Counted from the stretch's first letter, positions 46,046 through 59,088 are shown. The stretch is 64,000 nucleotides of DNA from Paraphaeosphaeria minitans (GCA_015832175.1 WJXW01000011.1:62001-126000); one strand, 5' to 3'. Translations and numbers: made by a program. Notes: generated from the sequence alone by a model not told the origin.

Positions 46046-48399
46046 ATGGACGCGCGACACATGTCCGAAGGCGCCGCCCCCGGGGCCGATGGCCTCAAGT
46101 TGGTCAACCGCCTCAGCAAGAGTAGAAGCCCGTATGTAAGTGCCACGAAGCTATCCCTGCGCGTTGCGCCCCGGCTGATGGCAGCGCAGGTTCGCGCGCA
46201 CATGAACAACCCCGTTGCCTGGCAGATTTGGGGTCCCGAAGCACTCGAGATGGCAAAGAAGACGGACCGGCTCATCTTCGTCAGCATTGGGTATGCCGCC
46301 TGCCACTGGTGCCATGTCATGGAGCGCGAGTCCTTTGAGAATGCAGAAGTCGCCGCCCTCCTCAACGAGTCATTTATACCCATCAAGATCGACCGCGAAG
46401 AGCGGCCCGACGTCGACCGCATATACATGAACTACGTCCAGGCGTCGACCGGATCCGGGGGGTGGCCGCTCAACTGCTTCCTAACACCAGACCTCGAGCC
46501 CATCTTCGGCGGCACCTACTGGCCCGGCCCTGGCTCGACCATGACTGGACAGAGCCACGTCGGATTCATCCGAATCCTAGAGAAGATACGGGACGTGTGG
46601 AAGAACCAGCGGCAGCGGTGCCTCGACTCGGCGCAAGACGTCACGGCCCAGCTGCGCGAGTTTGCCGAGGATGGCAGCATCAGCCGCAAAGAGGGCGCTG
46701 ACCAAGATCCCCTTGATCTCGAGCTGCTCGATGAGGCCTATGAGCACTTTGCCGCAAAGTACGACCCCACGTACGCCGGCTTCGGATCTGCGCCAAAGTT
46801 CCCCACGCCCACAAACCTGGCCTTCTTGCTGAGTCTGTCGCAATATCCCAAGGCAGTCGCCGATGTCGTCGGAGCCAAAGAATGTACCAATGCGAAGGAC
46901 ATGGTCCTGGCAACACTTTCAGCCATGAACAAGGGTGGCATTCGCGACCAAATCGGCCACGGCTTCGCAAGATATAGCGTCACAAGGGACTGGAGCTTGC
47001 CACACTTTGAGAAGATGTAAGCAGATATTCACAGCAGTGAGCCATTGTGCTAATAACTCTTAGGCTGTACGACCAAGCACAGCTACTACCAATATATCTC
47101 GATGCCTACCTATTGACACGGAGTCCTGACTATCTGGCCGCTGTCCACAACATTGCTACCTATCTCACGACCCCTCCCGTACAATCAGAAACTGGTGGAT
47201 TCTTTTCTGCCGAAGATGCTGATTCGCTGTACCGATCGTCTGACAAGGAGAAACGAGAGGGCGCATTCTATGTGTGGACACTGAATGAGTTCCAAGACAT
47301 CCTGGGCGACCGAGACGCCGACATCCTCGCCAAGTATTACAACGTCAAAGACGAAGGCAACGTTGATCCAGAGCACGACGCGCATGACGAGCTCATTAAC
47401 CAAAACGTTCTAGCAACCAGCAGTACGCCTGCAGACCTGGCCAAGGAGTTTGCCCTTTCCACCGAAGAAATCGAGAAGACGCTCTCCGAAGGCCGGAAGA
47501 AGCTCCTTGCGCACAGAGAAAAAGAACGACCGAGACCCGCACTGGACGATAAGATTGTTGTCTCCTGGAACGGTCTTGCCATTGGCGCGCTCGCCCGCAC
47601 TGCAGCTGCGCTCTCCACGTCAGGGCCTGTATTCGCACAGCTGTATCTCGTCGCGGCGGAAAAGGCAGCTGCTTTCATCAGGAAAGAGCTGTACGACCAG
47701 CAAGCACATACGCTCCTGCGCGTCTACCGAGAAGGCCCCGGCGACGTACAAGGCTTTGCGGACGACTACGCTTATCTCATCTCGGGCCTGATCGATCTCT
47801 ATGAGGCGACCTTCAACGATGCATACCTGCGTTGGGCCGACGACCTCCAAAAGACCCAAATCGAACTCTTCTGGGACAAACAGCATCTAGGTTTCTTCTC
47901 CACGCCCGAGGGCCAAAAGGATCTCATCATGCGGCTTAAAGACGGCATGGATAACGCAGAACCCGGCACCAACGGCGTTTCAGCGCGGAATCTGGATCGC
48001 CTTGGTGCGCTCTTCGAGGACGAGACGTACGTGCAGCGCGCGCGGGAGACGACGAGCGCGTTCGAGGCAGAAATCATGCAGCATCCGTTTCTCTTCCCAG
48101 GAATGATGGACCCGATTGTTGCGTCCAAGTTTGGGACTAGGCATGCTGTTGTCACAGGTGAGGGTGAGAAGGCTGAGGAGTGGCTGAAGAGGTATAGGGA
48201 GAAGCCCGCGGGACTGGGGGTCGTGAGCAGGGTGGGAACCAATCTCGGGGGTTGGCTAAAGGAGAGGAATCCGTTGGTAAAGAACATGAATGCAGGGAAG
48301 GAGGGTGTGATGGTGTGTGAGCAGGGTGCGTGTAGGGAAGAGCTCGGGTGGGGGATGGAGGGAATGGGTGATGCGATTCATGAGATTAGTGTGCGGTAG
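46046..48399 (+). CDS. Thioredoxin-fold DUF255 / SPATA20-YyaL family protein
   Basis: Three exons: 46046-46135, 46190-47016, 47064-48399 (750 aa). The first intron restores the family-invariant SPY-VRAHMNNPVAWQ junction and the second rejoins HFEKM to LYDQAQLL. The N-terminal thioredoxin-like DUF255 domain has the conserved CHWCHVM (C68, C71) and IKIDREERPDVD. The rest is an (alpha/alpha)6-type barrel resembling N-acylglucosamine epimerases, with SAEDADS and SWNGLAIGAL motifs. Bacterial and animal homologues are of similar length. The biochemical role is not established; a redox or sugar-related function has been suggested for the family. The start was set at the Kozak-like AAAATGG at 46046; an N-terminal extension for mitochondrial import cannot be excluded. 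Confidence 0.9.
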
Positions 48400-49054
48400 C
48401 TGGCTTGGGATCATGGGCTATGTGTAATGGGCGGTTCGCACGAGACTAAGGGATGGGTGGGCATCTGAAAAGATATCCGCTGTTTCCCATTGGCGTAGGA
48501 TATCGTAGACTGGCGTTTAGTGAAAGCCATTACTACTTGGCTATGGGTCATCTGAATTCATGTATTAGGTCTTTCTGCTTTGACTTGGCGGGGCAGCAGC
48601 AATGAATGGTTCGCAAGGATGTGAAAAGAACTACTCTCTGTTACTGTATTTTCGACTTCCATCTATATTTCATGACAGACAAACCTTCAGGCACACCATT
48701 CCAACCCTCTTCCTGCATGCTTTTCTGTCGAAGTGACGAATATCATAGTGTTTTTCTTCCTCCGCTCGCTACATCTTCATGCAACCTCGCCCAAGAGACC
48801 CTGCCTCGCTATCCGCTCTAGACCCCAAACGGCTAGCTCCCGCTCTTAGCACCAGAGATTTTTCATCGACGAGCGGATAATGCAGGGTCGAGAGCGCGCG
48901 CAGTGTGGGTTTCATAAGCGGCTCGGGGGCGAAGGAGTCATGCTCTCGGAGTATATGTGATCGGTTTTCGTTCATGTCGATGTACATGCCTTGCCAGTGA
49001 AACTTTACGCCCACAAGACTCTTACGGTCCTTCAAGCTCGGCTGCTTATTTACC
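48400..49054. other. Intergenic, no supported gene
   Basis: 655 bp holding the 3' end of the DUF255 gene and the promoter of the NCS1 transporter. A minus-strand ORF overlapping the transporter start (49149-48769) shows no domain. Confidence 0.5.
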
Positions 49055-50817
49055 ATGAAAGAGACGGGAGGAGACGACATGACACCAGCCAACGTCGACG
49101 CTGAAAGCGTCTCTTCCCTTCCGCGGGACGAAGCAGAACAAGGTAGCAATGCACGGCAAGAGCAGGCTCGGAAAGAGAAGGAAGGTGCGAGCGTGTATGC
49201 GTCTGGGGATGGTTCGCGGACGAGCAGTCTGTTGAGTATTCTGGACGTATTGGAGAAGCGGGCCGGGGTTGAGCTTAGAGGGTGTCAGCCGGTGCCGTGG
49301 GACAAGAGGACAGTGACGCAGTATGCGAATATCTTCACGCTCTGGTTCAGCATGAGCTGTAATCTTTTGCCGTAAGCAGTGCCTTCACTCTCTTTGGGCT
49401 GGTAATTTCATCTGGAGGGAGGTGAAGTCGGTTTTTGAAGGGAATCTTGCCATGGCCTCGAGCTGCTAGGAGTTGATGAACAGAGCTGACATCGCACAGT
49501 ATTACAACAGGCATGGTCGGCACCCTGAGCTTTGGCCTCGGTCTGCGAGATGCATCCCTCGTCATCCTCTTCTTCACACTACTATCCACCGTCCCCGTCG
49601 CATACATGTGCACATGGGGCCCCAGGACCGGCATGCGCCAGCTCATCCAGGCAAGATTTGTCTACGGGTACATAAACTCCACGCAAATACCCTAGTTCTC
49701 ACTGACGCTCTCCAGCAAATACTTCGTCTCGCTCTTCATCCTGCTCAACCTTGCCACCCTCACCGGCTTTTCTATCGTCGACTCCATTATCGGCGGGCAA
49801 GCCCTCTCCGCCGTGTCCTCCGGCACAACCATCAACGCAACCGTCGGCATCGTCATCATCGCCCTCCTCTCCCTCCTCGTCTCCTTCGCCGGCTTCAAAA
49901 CCCTGCACAAGTACGAGAAGTACGCCTGGGTTCCCGCTCTCATCGCCATCATCATCGCCACCGGTTGCGGCGGTAGAGACTTGAAGAACCAGAGCACCGT
50001 CCCGCCCGCCACCGTCCAGCAAGTCCTCAGCTTCGGCGGCCTCGTCGCCTCCTTCATGCTCCCTTGGGCCGCCCTCGCGAGCGACTTCTCCACGTACATG
50101 CACCCCTCGGCCCCCCCGTTCCGCATCGCAGCATACACGTACGTGGGGCTCGCACTCCCCACCATCCTCCTCATGGTCCTCGGCGCCGCCATCGGCGGCG
50201 CAACGCCCAACATCCCCTCCTGGCAGGCGGGCTACGATTCCAACGCGACGAGCGGCGTGCTGGCAGCGATGCTGCACCCGGCGGGGGGCTTCGGGCGGTT
50301 CGTGACGGTGGTGCTGGCGTTCAGCATGGTGGGCAACCTCGGCGCGACCATGTACAGCATCACGCTCAACTTCCAGATGCTGCTGCCGTGGCTGTTCCGC
50401 GTGCAGCGCATCCTGTTCAGCATCGTCATCACGGCCATTGTGATCGGCGTCGCGATCAAAGCTGCGGGCTCGTTCTTCACCAACCTCGAGAACTTCCTGG
50501 GGCTGATTGGGTACTGGGCTGCTGCGTTCATCGGCGTCGTTGTCACGGATCACGTCTGGTTCCGCGGGGGAAACTTTGCGGCCTACACCGAGGACGGAGG
50601 GCTGTGGGATGATGGGAAGAGGCTGCCGATGGGGTGGGCGGCCATGGGCGCGAGCGTGGCGTGTTTGGCGCTGGTCGTGCCGTGCATGGATCAGACCTGG
50701 TTCACGGGGCCGATTGCTGAGCGGACTGGTGATTTGGGCTTTGAAGTGGCGTTTGTGCTGAGCGCGGGACTGCACGTGCCGCTGAGGTATTTGGAGAAGA
50801 GGGTGTGCGGCAGATGA
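49055..50817 (+). CDS. NCS1 nucleobase:cation symporter (purine-cytosine permease Fcy2 type)
   Basis: Three exons: 49055-49371, 49500-49667, 49716-50817 (528 aa). The splices join NLLP to ITTGMVGTL and FVYG to KYFVSLF. A Ser/Glu-rich cytosolic N-terminus of about 60 residues is followed by about 12 hydrophobic segments. Fcy2-type features: PVPWDKRT and NIFTLWFSMSCNL in TM1, GPRTGMRQLIQARFVYG in TM3, FMLPWAALASDFSTYMHP near TM6, and DHVWFRGG after the TM10 region. It would import cytosine, purines or a related base with protons across the plasma membrane; exact specificity is not readable. There is a long (128 nt) first intron. A 393-codon antisense ORF is an artefact of GC-rich codons. Confidence 0.92.
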
Positions 50818-51891
50818 AAGGGGAGGGGCCCGATACCTCGACCGTCTTACCATACTCCTGCATTCGCAAACTATTTTCAAACTGACCGATCTTCTGTCGT
50901 GACGTCCGTGAGTCGGATAAAAATTTGGGCTGGGGAGTAGCAGCCGTAGCTATTCCGGCAGCTGGGACAGCTGCCACGCCCTACATTGTGGTCTGCGTGG
51001 GCCAAATGCTAGCATCTGGCATGAACATGCTTAATCGGGAGACTGGTAGACCATGATTGGGGACACCACTTTCTTCCGAGGTCTCTTCAAGGCGTGTGAT
51101 TACGAAAAGATGGTCAAGTGGTAGATAAGCCCCATGGCTTTCATCGGTGACATAACCTGCCATGCTGACCGTCATACCCTAGACTTGGTCTGCGATATAT
51201 GCATAACAGGAGCTGCACAGCTGGAAACAATCATCTTCAGTCTGGAAGACCTTGTTGAGATTGCACGTGCCGGATGAAAACTTCGGTTGTGTCCTCTCAA
51301 ATGATTTGTATTTACACCCACAGTGCTCGCAGCACACGCGCAGGGCCCATCATACATTAGAAAATAGAGCTATATAAGAGGGCATAGCCTCGTTGGAGAG
51401 GCGGCTGGGACTTGATGCCATCCATCTCCAAGAAATATACAATGAGCCGAAATGGCGAGCTCGAGCCATCCTACAGCGCATCTGTAGCAATGGCTCGGGC
51501 TGAAAAAAAAAGGTATCCAACATGATAAGCAGCGTCGACGGGATTGTGCTCAGCTGCTCGCCGGGACCGACACCAGTCCGTCAGAGATGGTAATGCGTGC
51601 TGTGCAGCTAAGCGCTGGGCTAGGTGGAACAGGGGCATCTGCTCACCACTGGAGCATAGACGTCCCACTAGCGCAAACACATACATCACCAACACCGAAC
51701 GGCTGGCGTCGACCTCCCGCGAGCAGTTAGTGAGTACAGTCTATCCAACACTGAGAACGGAAGGCTCGCGGCTTTAGTCGTTAAGAAGCCACAACAAGCA
51801 AAGTGAGTCGTAGCCAAGTGGCAGTGCGATCAACCTCAGTGGCCGATTGGCAGTGGGCTGGGCTGGTTCGCGGAAGAGGATTGCGGTAGGG
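50818..51891. other. Convergent intergenic region
   Basis: 1.07 kb between convergent genes, no recognisable coding or RNA feature. Small ORFs at 51175-50981 and 51695-51471 (minus) are unsupported. Confidence 0.5.
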
Positions 51892-52419
51892 TTACGAGTA
51901 ATACTTGTCGTCCTTCTCCTTCAGGCCGCCAATGCGGTCGAGATCGAGGGAATCGAAGCGATCGCCATCGCGCTCGTAGGGTGGCAGGTCCTCGTCCAGA
52001 GGCTCCAGTCCAACACTGTGCTCTCCAACCCTTACTACAACCACGCGGCCTGATTGCCGTTTGCCAGTGGAGTCGACCTCGTCGGGGAATGTAATGCGGA
52101 TCTCGGGTACAGGGCTCTGGGGCGGGCTGGAGGAGTTTGCCACTAGGTCTCTCCTCTCTTGGTAGACTACGACAGATTCGCGGGTAGCCTGGATCGTGAG
52201 GCGGCGGTGGGCTGACTGCCTCTTCTCATACAACGGAAGCTGCGCCTCTGCGTTTTTCCTGGCCTGGCGGACTCTTCGCAGGAAGAATAGCGAGCCGACC
52301 AGCACTACGGCGAGTACGAATAGGGTCAGCAACGCTACTAGAAGCGTGGTCTGCAGGGTGTTCATTTGGGTTTTCTCGGCGTCGTTGTCGCGCGCCACGA
52401 TAAAGCTGATGGAGTTCAT
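51892..52419 (-). CDS. Conserved fungal single-pass membrane protein, unknown function
   Basis: Single exon, 175 aa. A short extracellular or luminal N-terminus of about 22 residues precedes one strong transmembrane helix (TLLVALLTLFVLAVVLVGSL, about 24-46) with a following basic stop-transfer RRVRQARK. A cytosolic tail ends in a compact acidic motif (PLDEDLPPYERDGDRFDSLD and GGLKEK). An LPLYEKR and an LPPYERD motif resemble the LPxY/PPxY ligands of WW-domain ubiquitin ligases (Rsp5 adaptors), which is an inference. No enzyme motif. The lack of a cleavable signal peptide suggests type III orientation. Confidence 0.65.
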   Translation of the reverse strand: MNSISFIVARDNDAEKTQMNTLQTTLLVALLTLFVLAVVLVGSLFFLRRVRQARKNAEAQLPLYEKRQSAHRRLTIQATRESVVVYQERRDLVANSSSPPQSPVPEIRITFPDEVDSTGKRQSGRVVVVRVGEHSVGLEPLDEDLPPYERDGDRFDSLDLDRIGGLKEKDDKYYS

Positions 52420-55400
52420 GATGCGGGGGGTATGTTTGCGTGCTTCGTCAAGTGGTCGTGAGATTGGGTCTTAGTATGGCGCAGATGGCGGTAACAATAG
52501 CAATGAAGGAGAGTATGATCTATCTGCATGGTTAGTACGCCGGGTGGCAACATGGTCGAGTGGAGCGGTGTTGTTGTTGACGTCTCCAGACGGATGTCTT
52601 GGCGGAATGCGGTGTTTGGGGCCAGCACGCACCTTGTTTGGGGCCGAAGCACGATAGGGAATGTCGTAGCTGGCCGAACGAACGAATGCAAGTATCGCTG
52701 AAAGAGTGAAGCGATACCGCGGCAAGGAGGGAGGAGAGGGCCGAGTGTTGTTGGAGGAGCAGCAAGGACGAGGAAGAAGGGGGAGTGTGCCGGTTTTGCT
52801 GACGGCCAGGAACAGGAAAGGGCAGCGCTCGGGCCGCCGGTGATAAAATGAGTTCGCTTCTTCCAACGCGCCGAATCGGAAATCACGCCCCGCCGTTCTT
52901 GCACGTAGACGCCAACGCTAGGCCGAATGCGCAGCAATCAATAACAAACGGGGTAGGCTTCCAAGTTCACAGCGAGCGATCGAATGCTCGCTCTCCTCTC
53001 CACAGCAGCAGTACGCGCCGGGCGCGCTGGGGGATGCAGACTCCAGAGGGCGTGCGCGCGGGAAGCGAATGGCTCTGAGCGCAGCGAGACGACCGTTGGA
53101 GCGGCACGACAGGGGCACCAGATGGCAGGATGCGAATCGGGTAGGCAGATTCGAGAGTGGATATCGGGTGCTCTAGAGTCTATCGCTGTCGACACGACTC
53201 GCACGCCGACCAGCAACGCCCGATGAATTTATAAAAAGCGACTGCAAACTGATCCCGGGGCAAGTTGGCTGCCTCGACGAGACGTGACGTGTCTGGCGGC
53301 ACCGGCACTGACACTGGCACTGGCACTGACAGATCTAGGCCTGAGACGAACTGCGAACGTGCGGCTCCTCCAGTATCCGACCACTGCCAGCATGATTCCT
53401 CTGTGCAAATGCCAAATGGCAAAGGGCAAATGGCAAATGGCCAGCTGGCGTGCGACTCCACGGAACGGAGCGGACGGCACTGGGCAGCACACAGTAAGCC
53501 TCGCAAAGTCCGTTGTCGTAGTCTGCGCCCTCTCCCGAAGCCTGCTGCGTGCCATTTCCTCCGAGACGTCTATTCCTGGCACCGTGGAGCGAGATGCCCC
53601 AATGACGAATCCTGCCTCATCCTAGCTTGTTCCCACTTGACCTCTGCACTCGCTGCCGTGCAACGCGTCTGCTCCCCAGTGTCCATTCTCAGCAACGCTA
53701 TCCAAGTACACTCTCACGCCGCCTTGTCGTCGAGAGCCAAGTCCGGCGACGCGACCAGCATGTTACCCACCACAGCTTGTGCACTGTGCAGCTTGTTCGG
53801 CGTTGAAGCGTGTTGTTGAGCACATAGGCCGCACGGCCAGGTACGTGGCGGTGAGATGGGTCCCTATACGTCTCCCTTTTGGACGTATAGGTACCTATCC
53901 TCGACAAAAAACATCGTCAAGGTCATCGGCATTGCAACGTGTGCTACGGTGCAAATGCACGACGGCGTGCTCGACCATGACGGCACTCTGCTGTCAGTGG
54001 GCAAGTGGAGAGCCTGCACATCTTCTCCGAACAGTCAGCTGTCAAGTCTCAGTCGCTGGAGGTACCCTGGGTCGCGCCATCTTCACGGATGCGAAAGCCC
54101 ACGCTCGCTGCATTGGTGGTGACGGTCGCCCAATTGGTCTGCCAGCAGGGTTTGGCAAGCCGGCCAAAAGGGAGCCACCCTCTGTTGAGGACGGCCGAGG
54201 GCCGAACCACCTCCCACAGAGAGAGGACGCGGGTCGGATTCGCTCAGGCACAGAGGCAGACAAGCTTCGGGTGAGAAGGCGTCTGCAAGCTTCGGTCGTG
54301 GAGAAGGCGTCTGCAAGCTTCGGTCGTGGAGAAGGCGTCTGCAAGCTTCGGTCGTGGAGAAGGCGTCTGCAAGCTTCGGTCGTGGAGCAGGCGTCTCGAT
54401 TGATGATTGCCCTGCTCCAGAGCCTCTGGAGCAGGCGGGCAGGGACCCGGCGCATGGCACCGGGTGAAACGCATAGTCCATGGTCTTTGGCATCCTGTGC
54501 TGCGAGGGCCTGTCTCACCATTTGGCTCCCTGGTCTTCGCCGCCTAGCAACTGCCTGCTTGGCGCAGGCGACCTCAGTACAGACTCGACGCCCGCGTAAA
54601 AGAAGCCAGCAAAGCGTCCTCTCCTCGCCTCGTCCGCCTTGCCGTAGATACCGTACAGATAGCACGCCGGCGCGACCCTGCGGCAAGCGTACCTTGGGCC
54701 AGCCTTGACAGCGGAGTTTTGCAGCAAGCGCGGGACGGAAGCTAACGATCTTGGTCTTGAAACGAGCTTAGTGCGCAGATCTGGGGAATCCACCATCTCT
54801 CCCACCAACACTGCGCTCGCGACCGCGCTGCTCTCATCCAGGTGCGCCGCCCTTCACGCCTCTCCCACTGCCGTTGCCGCTGCCGCTGCCGCTGCCCCCG
54901 TCTGCGGCCACCGCGCACTCGACCTGCGCCTTCCTGGGCCCTTCGCCGTCCCCCATCGCGCCTGCCTCCCCCAGGGAACCACGGTGCTTGCAGCTCAACG
55001 CTCCATTCCGCAATCACGCCCACCCGCCGCTCGCCCTTGCGTCCCGTTTTGTTGGCCGTGGAGGACTGCCGTCTGGCAGCCACCCCATCCCATCCCATCC
55101 CATCCCTTCTTCGACCGTAGCATGCGCAGAGGGTAGACAGCGCCCGACCTTGCACCACTCCCCGCCGCCGCCTGCCCATATATCCACGCCACGCCTCACC
55201 TCACCGCGCCCTTCCTCGCGCGCCCGCCGTCCACTCCCTTCGCTTGCACCCCGCTTCGCCGTACCATACCACCCCTACGCCGCCACGAAACCACTCTTTC
55301 CGCTCAACACTTTTCGCACGCAACAGTCAGTAAGGCCCCCCCTCCCCGCATCCAGCCCGCTGCTGCGTACACTCCCGCTGCTGCGTACACTCCCCCTGCT

Positions 55401-55553
55401 GACGCCTAGACTTCTTTTTTTTCAGCTTGCACGCAACAAGCTGCCCCGCGCTGCATCGTACCCTCCAGTCCCTCGCTTCATTCATTGCGCTATCTATTCG
55501 CATCCCTCCCCGCTCCTTGTGCCGCCTCGTCGCCTGAACGTGTGGGTCGCAGC
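52420..55553. other. 3.1-kb intergenic region
   Basis: No supported gene. Contains the divergent promoters of the small membrane protein and the Puf3-like gene, short GCACTGACACTG and AAATGGC repeats (53,300-53,335; 53,405-53,440), a 28-bp tandem repeat (listed), and pyrimidine-rich sequence from 54,870 to 55,540, consistent with a long Puf3 5' UTR. Long ORFs (53779-54708, 54874-55566) follow repeats and composition. Confidence 0.5.
54273..54384. repeat. 28-bp tandem repeat, four perfect copies
   Basis: GAGAAGGCGTCTGCAAGCTT plus CGGTCGTG repeated at 54273, 54301, 54329 and 54357 with no mismatch, followed by a partial unit. The perfection suggests recent expansion. Confidence 0.95.
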
Positions 55554-58480
55554 ATGGCGGGCATGACCAACAACGTGTGTACAACCCACTCTACGTAGTT
55601 TCCTCTCTAACGCGTTGCAGGTCCGAACGCGCGACCTTAATGGCGGCATAGCTCTCAGCGGCGGCGATGCCGACCGCCCTTCTCACTCGTCGCTGGGCTG
55701 GGGTGGCAGCATATGGAACAACGGCAGTGGTGTGCCAGGCCTGAGGGACAGCTCGCGTCCTCGAGGTAATCAATTCACTGGCTACGTCGCGCATCTGATA
55801 GTAATGATCCACAGAGAAGAGCACTTTCGCCGACTCCATTGAAGGCAAGACTGGCTCCGGGTCCCTTGTTGCATCCTCCGAGTCCGATGGTTGGCGCCAC
55901 GGCCGCAGTGTGTGGGGAGACAACACCTCCAACATTTCGCGCGTCCGCTCCGGAGTGTCGCCCCCCGCTAGGAAGCGATCCCTCGCCCACCCTGATTCCA
56001 CGCAGCCGTACGCCGACAAGTCTGCCTCCCTGTTCCCCACCTCGCGACCCGGCGCGGTCGGCCTTGGTGCCAAGACGACGAAACCGTTGCTGGACCCGAC
56101 CTCTATGAACTTTACGTCTTCTCGCAGGATTGATCCCCTGACTACCGCCAACTTCTCCTCGTTTGGTTTTAACCAGGGCGACGTACCATTACGCTCGGAA
56201 GCTTCGCTAGGGTCGTGGCATGATGCAGCGTCGGTGCATTCGCCCACTGACGACAGGCGTAGCGTTGCCAATTCTGAATACCTGGGCCCATCAAGTGCCA
56301 CCCCTTCAAGAAGTGGCAGCCTACCACCTTCCAGGCATGGTAACGAGCCATTTCAATTCGGCCAAAACGTCGACACGTATGCACGATACGCACAGCCAGG
56401 TCAACGTCAAACCTCGTCCTTCTCCGTCGCAAACAACCGCCCTTTTCAGCAACGGAGCGGCTCGATACAGAGCGAGTCACTGAACCTGGGGCACCTCAGC
56501 CTGGAACATGATGCTGTTTCTGGAGCAATGTCCCACAGGCCATCCATGAGCACCAATGCATTTCCACTGAACCTGGCGAATGAGACACCGCTTGCACGCG
56601 AATCATACGATGCTCAGGCATTTGACAGGTCCAATGGCTACGGACAATCCGGGTCCTACACCCCAGATGGCTACACCAACGGCAACGGCCTCCTCGGCGG
56701 GCCCAACTCTCTTTTCAGGCCCGTTCAATTCGACAGCCACAGCGCGCCCAATGGCACTGGCGTGCATCAAAGCCCGCTTCGTACACACTCTCACACGCCT
56801 CCGATATTCGATCACCTCTATCCTTCTCGCTCAGACCATTCTTTCTCGCTGAACAGCAACAATATTGCCCTCGTGAATCAGAGACTGGCAGGGCACAAGA
56901 TGCAACAGCAAGATAACCGTCGCAGCCATCCTTACCAGAACCAGCAGATACACCCGCAACAACTGCAGCAGCTCATTGCGGCCAATCAGCTGCAGGCTAC
57001 CCATTTGAGAGGTTCTTATCCTTATAGCCAGCTGCCAATGTCCAGTGCTCTTTCCATGACCAGCAACATGCATTCCCTGCCATCGCCCCTCCACGGCGTC
57101 ATACCCATCGAGGCGCCCAGGGCCCCAAGAGACCACAGCAACCCACCTGACCTGGCGACAATGAGCTCTTGCCTCTACAATTTCAAAAACGCCAGTAAGA
57201 TGAATAAAAAGTTCGAACTCAAGGACATTTACGGCAACGTGGTCGAGTTCAGTGGTGACCAACATGGGTCCCGGTTCATCCAGCAGAAGCTTGAGAGCGC
57301 CAACAGTGACGAAAAGGATAAAATATTCCGCGAAATCCAAGAAAACTGCCTGCAGCTGATGCAAGATGTTTTTGGCAACTACGTGATTCAAAAGTTTTTT
57401 GAGCACGGCGACCAGACGCAGAAAAAATTCCTGGCCAACCGGATGATGGGCAACATACTGCACCTGTCCAACGGCATGTATGGGTGTAGAGTCGTCCAAA
57501 AGGCGTTGGAGTACGTTCTCGTCGAGCAACAAGCGGCCATGGTCAAAGAGCTCGAAAAAGATGTGCTCAGATGCGTGAGAGATTGTAACGGCAACCATGT
57601 TATTCAAAAGGTCATCGACAAGGTACCGCTGGAGTATATCAGAAAAATCATCGAAGCCTTCCGCGGCCAGGTCGGGACTCTTTCGGTCAACACCTACGGC
57701 TGCCGGGTCATCCAACGGCTGTTGGAAAAAGTTCCAGAGCCGGATCGAAGGTTCATCCTTACCGAGCTTCACGCCGAAGGTTCCAAGCTCATTACCGACC
57801 AGTACGGCAACTACGTCTGCCAGCACATTATCGAGCACGGAACACCAGAAGACCGCGCCAAAGCAATTGGACTTGTCAACCAAGGATTGCTCACCTTTTC
57901 CAAGCATAAGTTCGCTAGCAACGTCGTGGAAAAGTGCCTCAAGTTTGGCAACAACGAGCAGCGTCGCGACATCATGCTCAAGCTGACGGACAAGAACGAG
58001 CGTGGTGACAATAACCTGCAGACGCTGATCAAGGACCCATATGGCAACTACGTAATCCAGAAATGCCTGGAAACCGTCAACCGTAGGGACTACCAAGTGT
58101 TCGTCGCGGTCCTGAAGCCCGAGCTAGACAAGGCCAAGAAGGTCATGTCCGGCAAACAGATTGTCTCGGTATGTTTCGGTATTCAGACAATGTTTCGACC
58201 TACTAACCTGACTTAGGTGGAAAAGAAAATGCACCGCACCGACTTCAATGATGACCTCGATAGCATCACACCAACACCGCACACGGCTTCTTCCGACATC
58301 TCGACCGACGCTCCGCCCACTCCTCCCCTGACGAGCGCGACACAAAGCCCCCAGAGCAGCTCGCTTCCGAGCGCCAACGTTTCCACGGTCGACGAGCCTG
58401 TACACACTTCTCTTCCAAATAAGAAATTCTCAGCTCCCATTAACGGCATCACCATTGAGGCGGCCGACAACGCTTCGTAG
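55554..58480 (+). CDS. PUF3: Pumilio-family RNA-binding protein (Puf3-like)
   Basis: Four exons: 55554-55574, 55621-55765, 55815-58168, 58217-58480 (927 aa). The introns are 46-49 nt; the last carries a TACTAAC-like branch site. The first exon encodes only MAGMTNN. A long low-complexity N-terminus (Ser/Asn/Gln-rich, residues 1-510) precedes eight PUF repeats at about 515-835. The base-reading residues are visible: repeat 1 SRFIQ, 2 NYVIQ, 3 CRVVQ, 4 NHVIQ, 5 CRVIQ, 6 NYVCQ, 7 SNVVE, 8 NYVIQ. By the Pumilio code this reads UGUAUAUA-type 3' UTR elements, as Puf3/Pum do. Puf3 in yeast controls mRNAs for mitochondrial proteins; the same role here is inferred. A Ser/Thr/Pro-rich tail of about 85 residues follows. 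The start is supported by phase and a short leader exon. Confidence 0.92.
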
Positions 58481-59088
58481 TATATATACCTTTCACAACA
58501 CTTACGGCACGGCCTGGCTGGATTTTTTTTACCGGTCGATGTCAACATGCATGCGCTATGGGAGAGCCGCGGGCGTTCCGGCAAAGCAGCATTCAGCATG
58601 TTATATACCATCCTTACTTATTCTGTGGTTATTGGGATGACTTGGGGTTCAATGTGGTAATGTTTGAAAAAACCAGGGAGTCCAACTCATCGGGTTCGCA
58701 CATTGTCTTCATGCAAGCACTGGCGCTTTGGGGCCTAAACTATAATTAGCATGGCGTACAAAAAATGGAGGAAAGGCATATTGGTAAATGTTCATGACGA
58801 GGGATGGATGGATGACTGGCGGGTGATTTTGTTCGAATTCCAGATAGGACGGAGTGTTAGACATGGTCTGTAGAGAATGTCGAGTTGTCATACCTGTCGC
58901 AACAAATCTTTCTCCGATTCCTGTAGATTGTGTCATCGTGTGGTTGTTGATTCTCGAAGTGGATACTGAGCGGAACGCGTCGCGTCGGAACAGGGGGTTG
59001 TTCCGGTTCCGAAAACCGTCAAGCCTCACATCTGCATCGTTCCACTTTGGTACCATTCGAATGTGTCCCAGCCGGTAGTCTTGCTCCA
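58481..59088. other. Intergenic spacer
   Basis: 608 bp from the Puf3 stop to the Gpi13 start; no coding or repeat structure recognised. Confidence 0.5.

Noticed and set aside
49699..50880. 393-codon minus-strand ORF
   Set aside because: Antisense to the NCS1 transporter exon 3; His/Arg/Asp-rich low complexity, a compositional shadow.
53779..54708. 309-codon plus-strand ORF
   Set aside because: Open mainly because it crosses the 28-bp repeat array and GC-rich DNA; no recognisable domain.
56831..58096. 421-codon minus-strand ORF
   Set aside because: Antisense to the PUF repeats; openness follows from the codon periodicity of the repeats.
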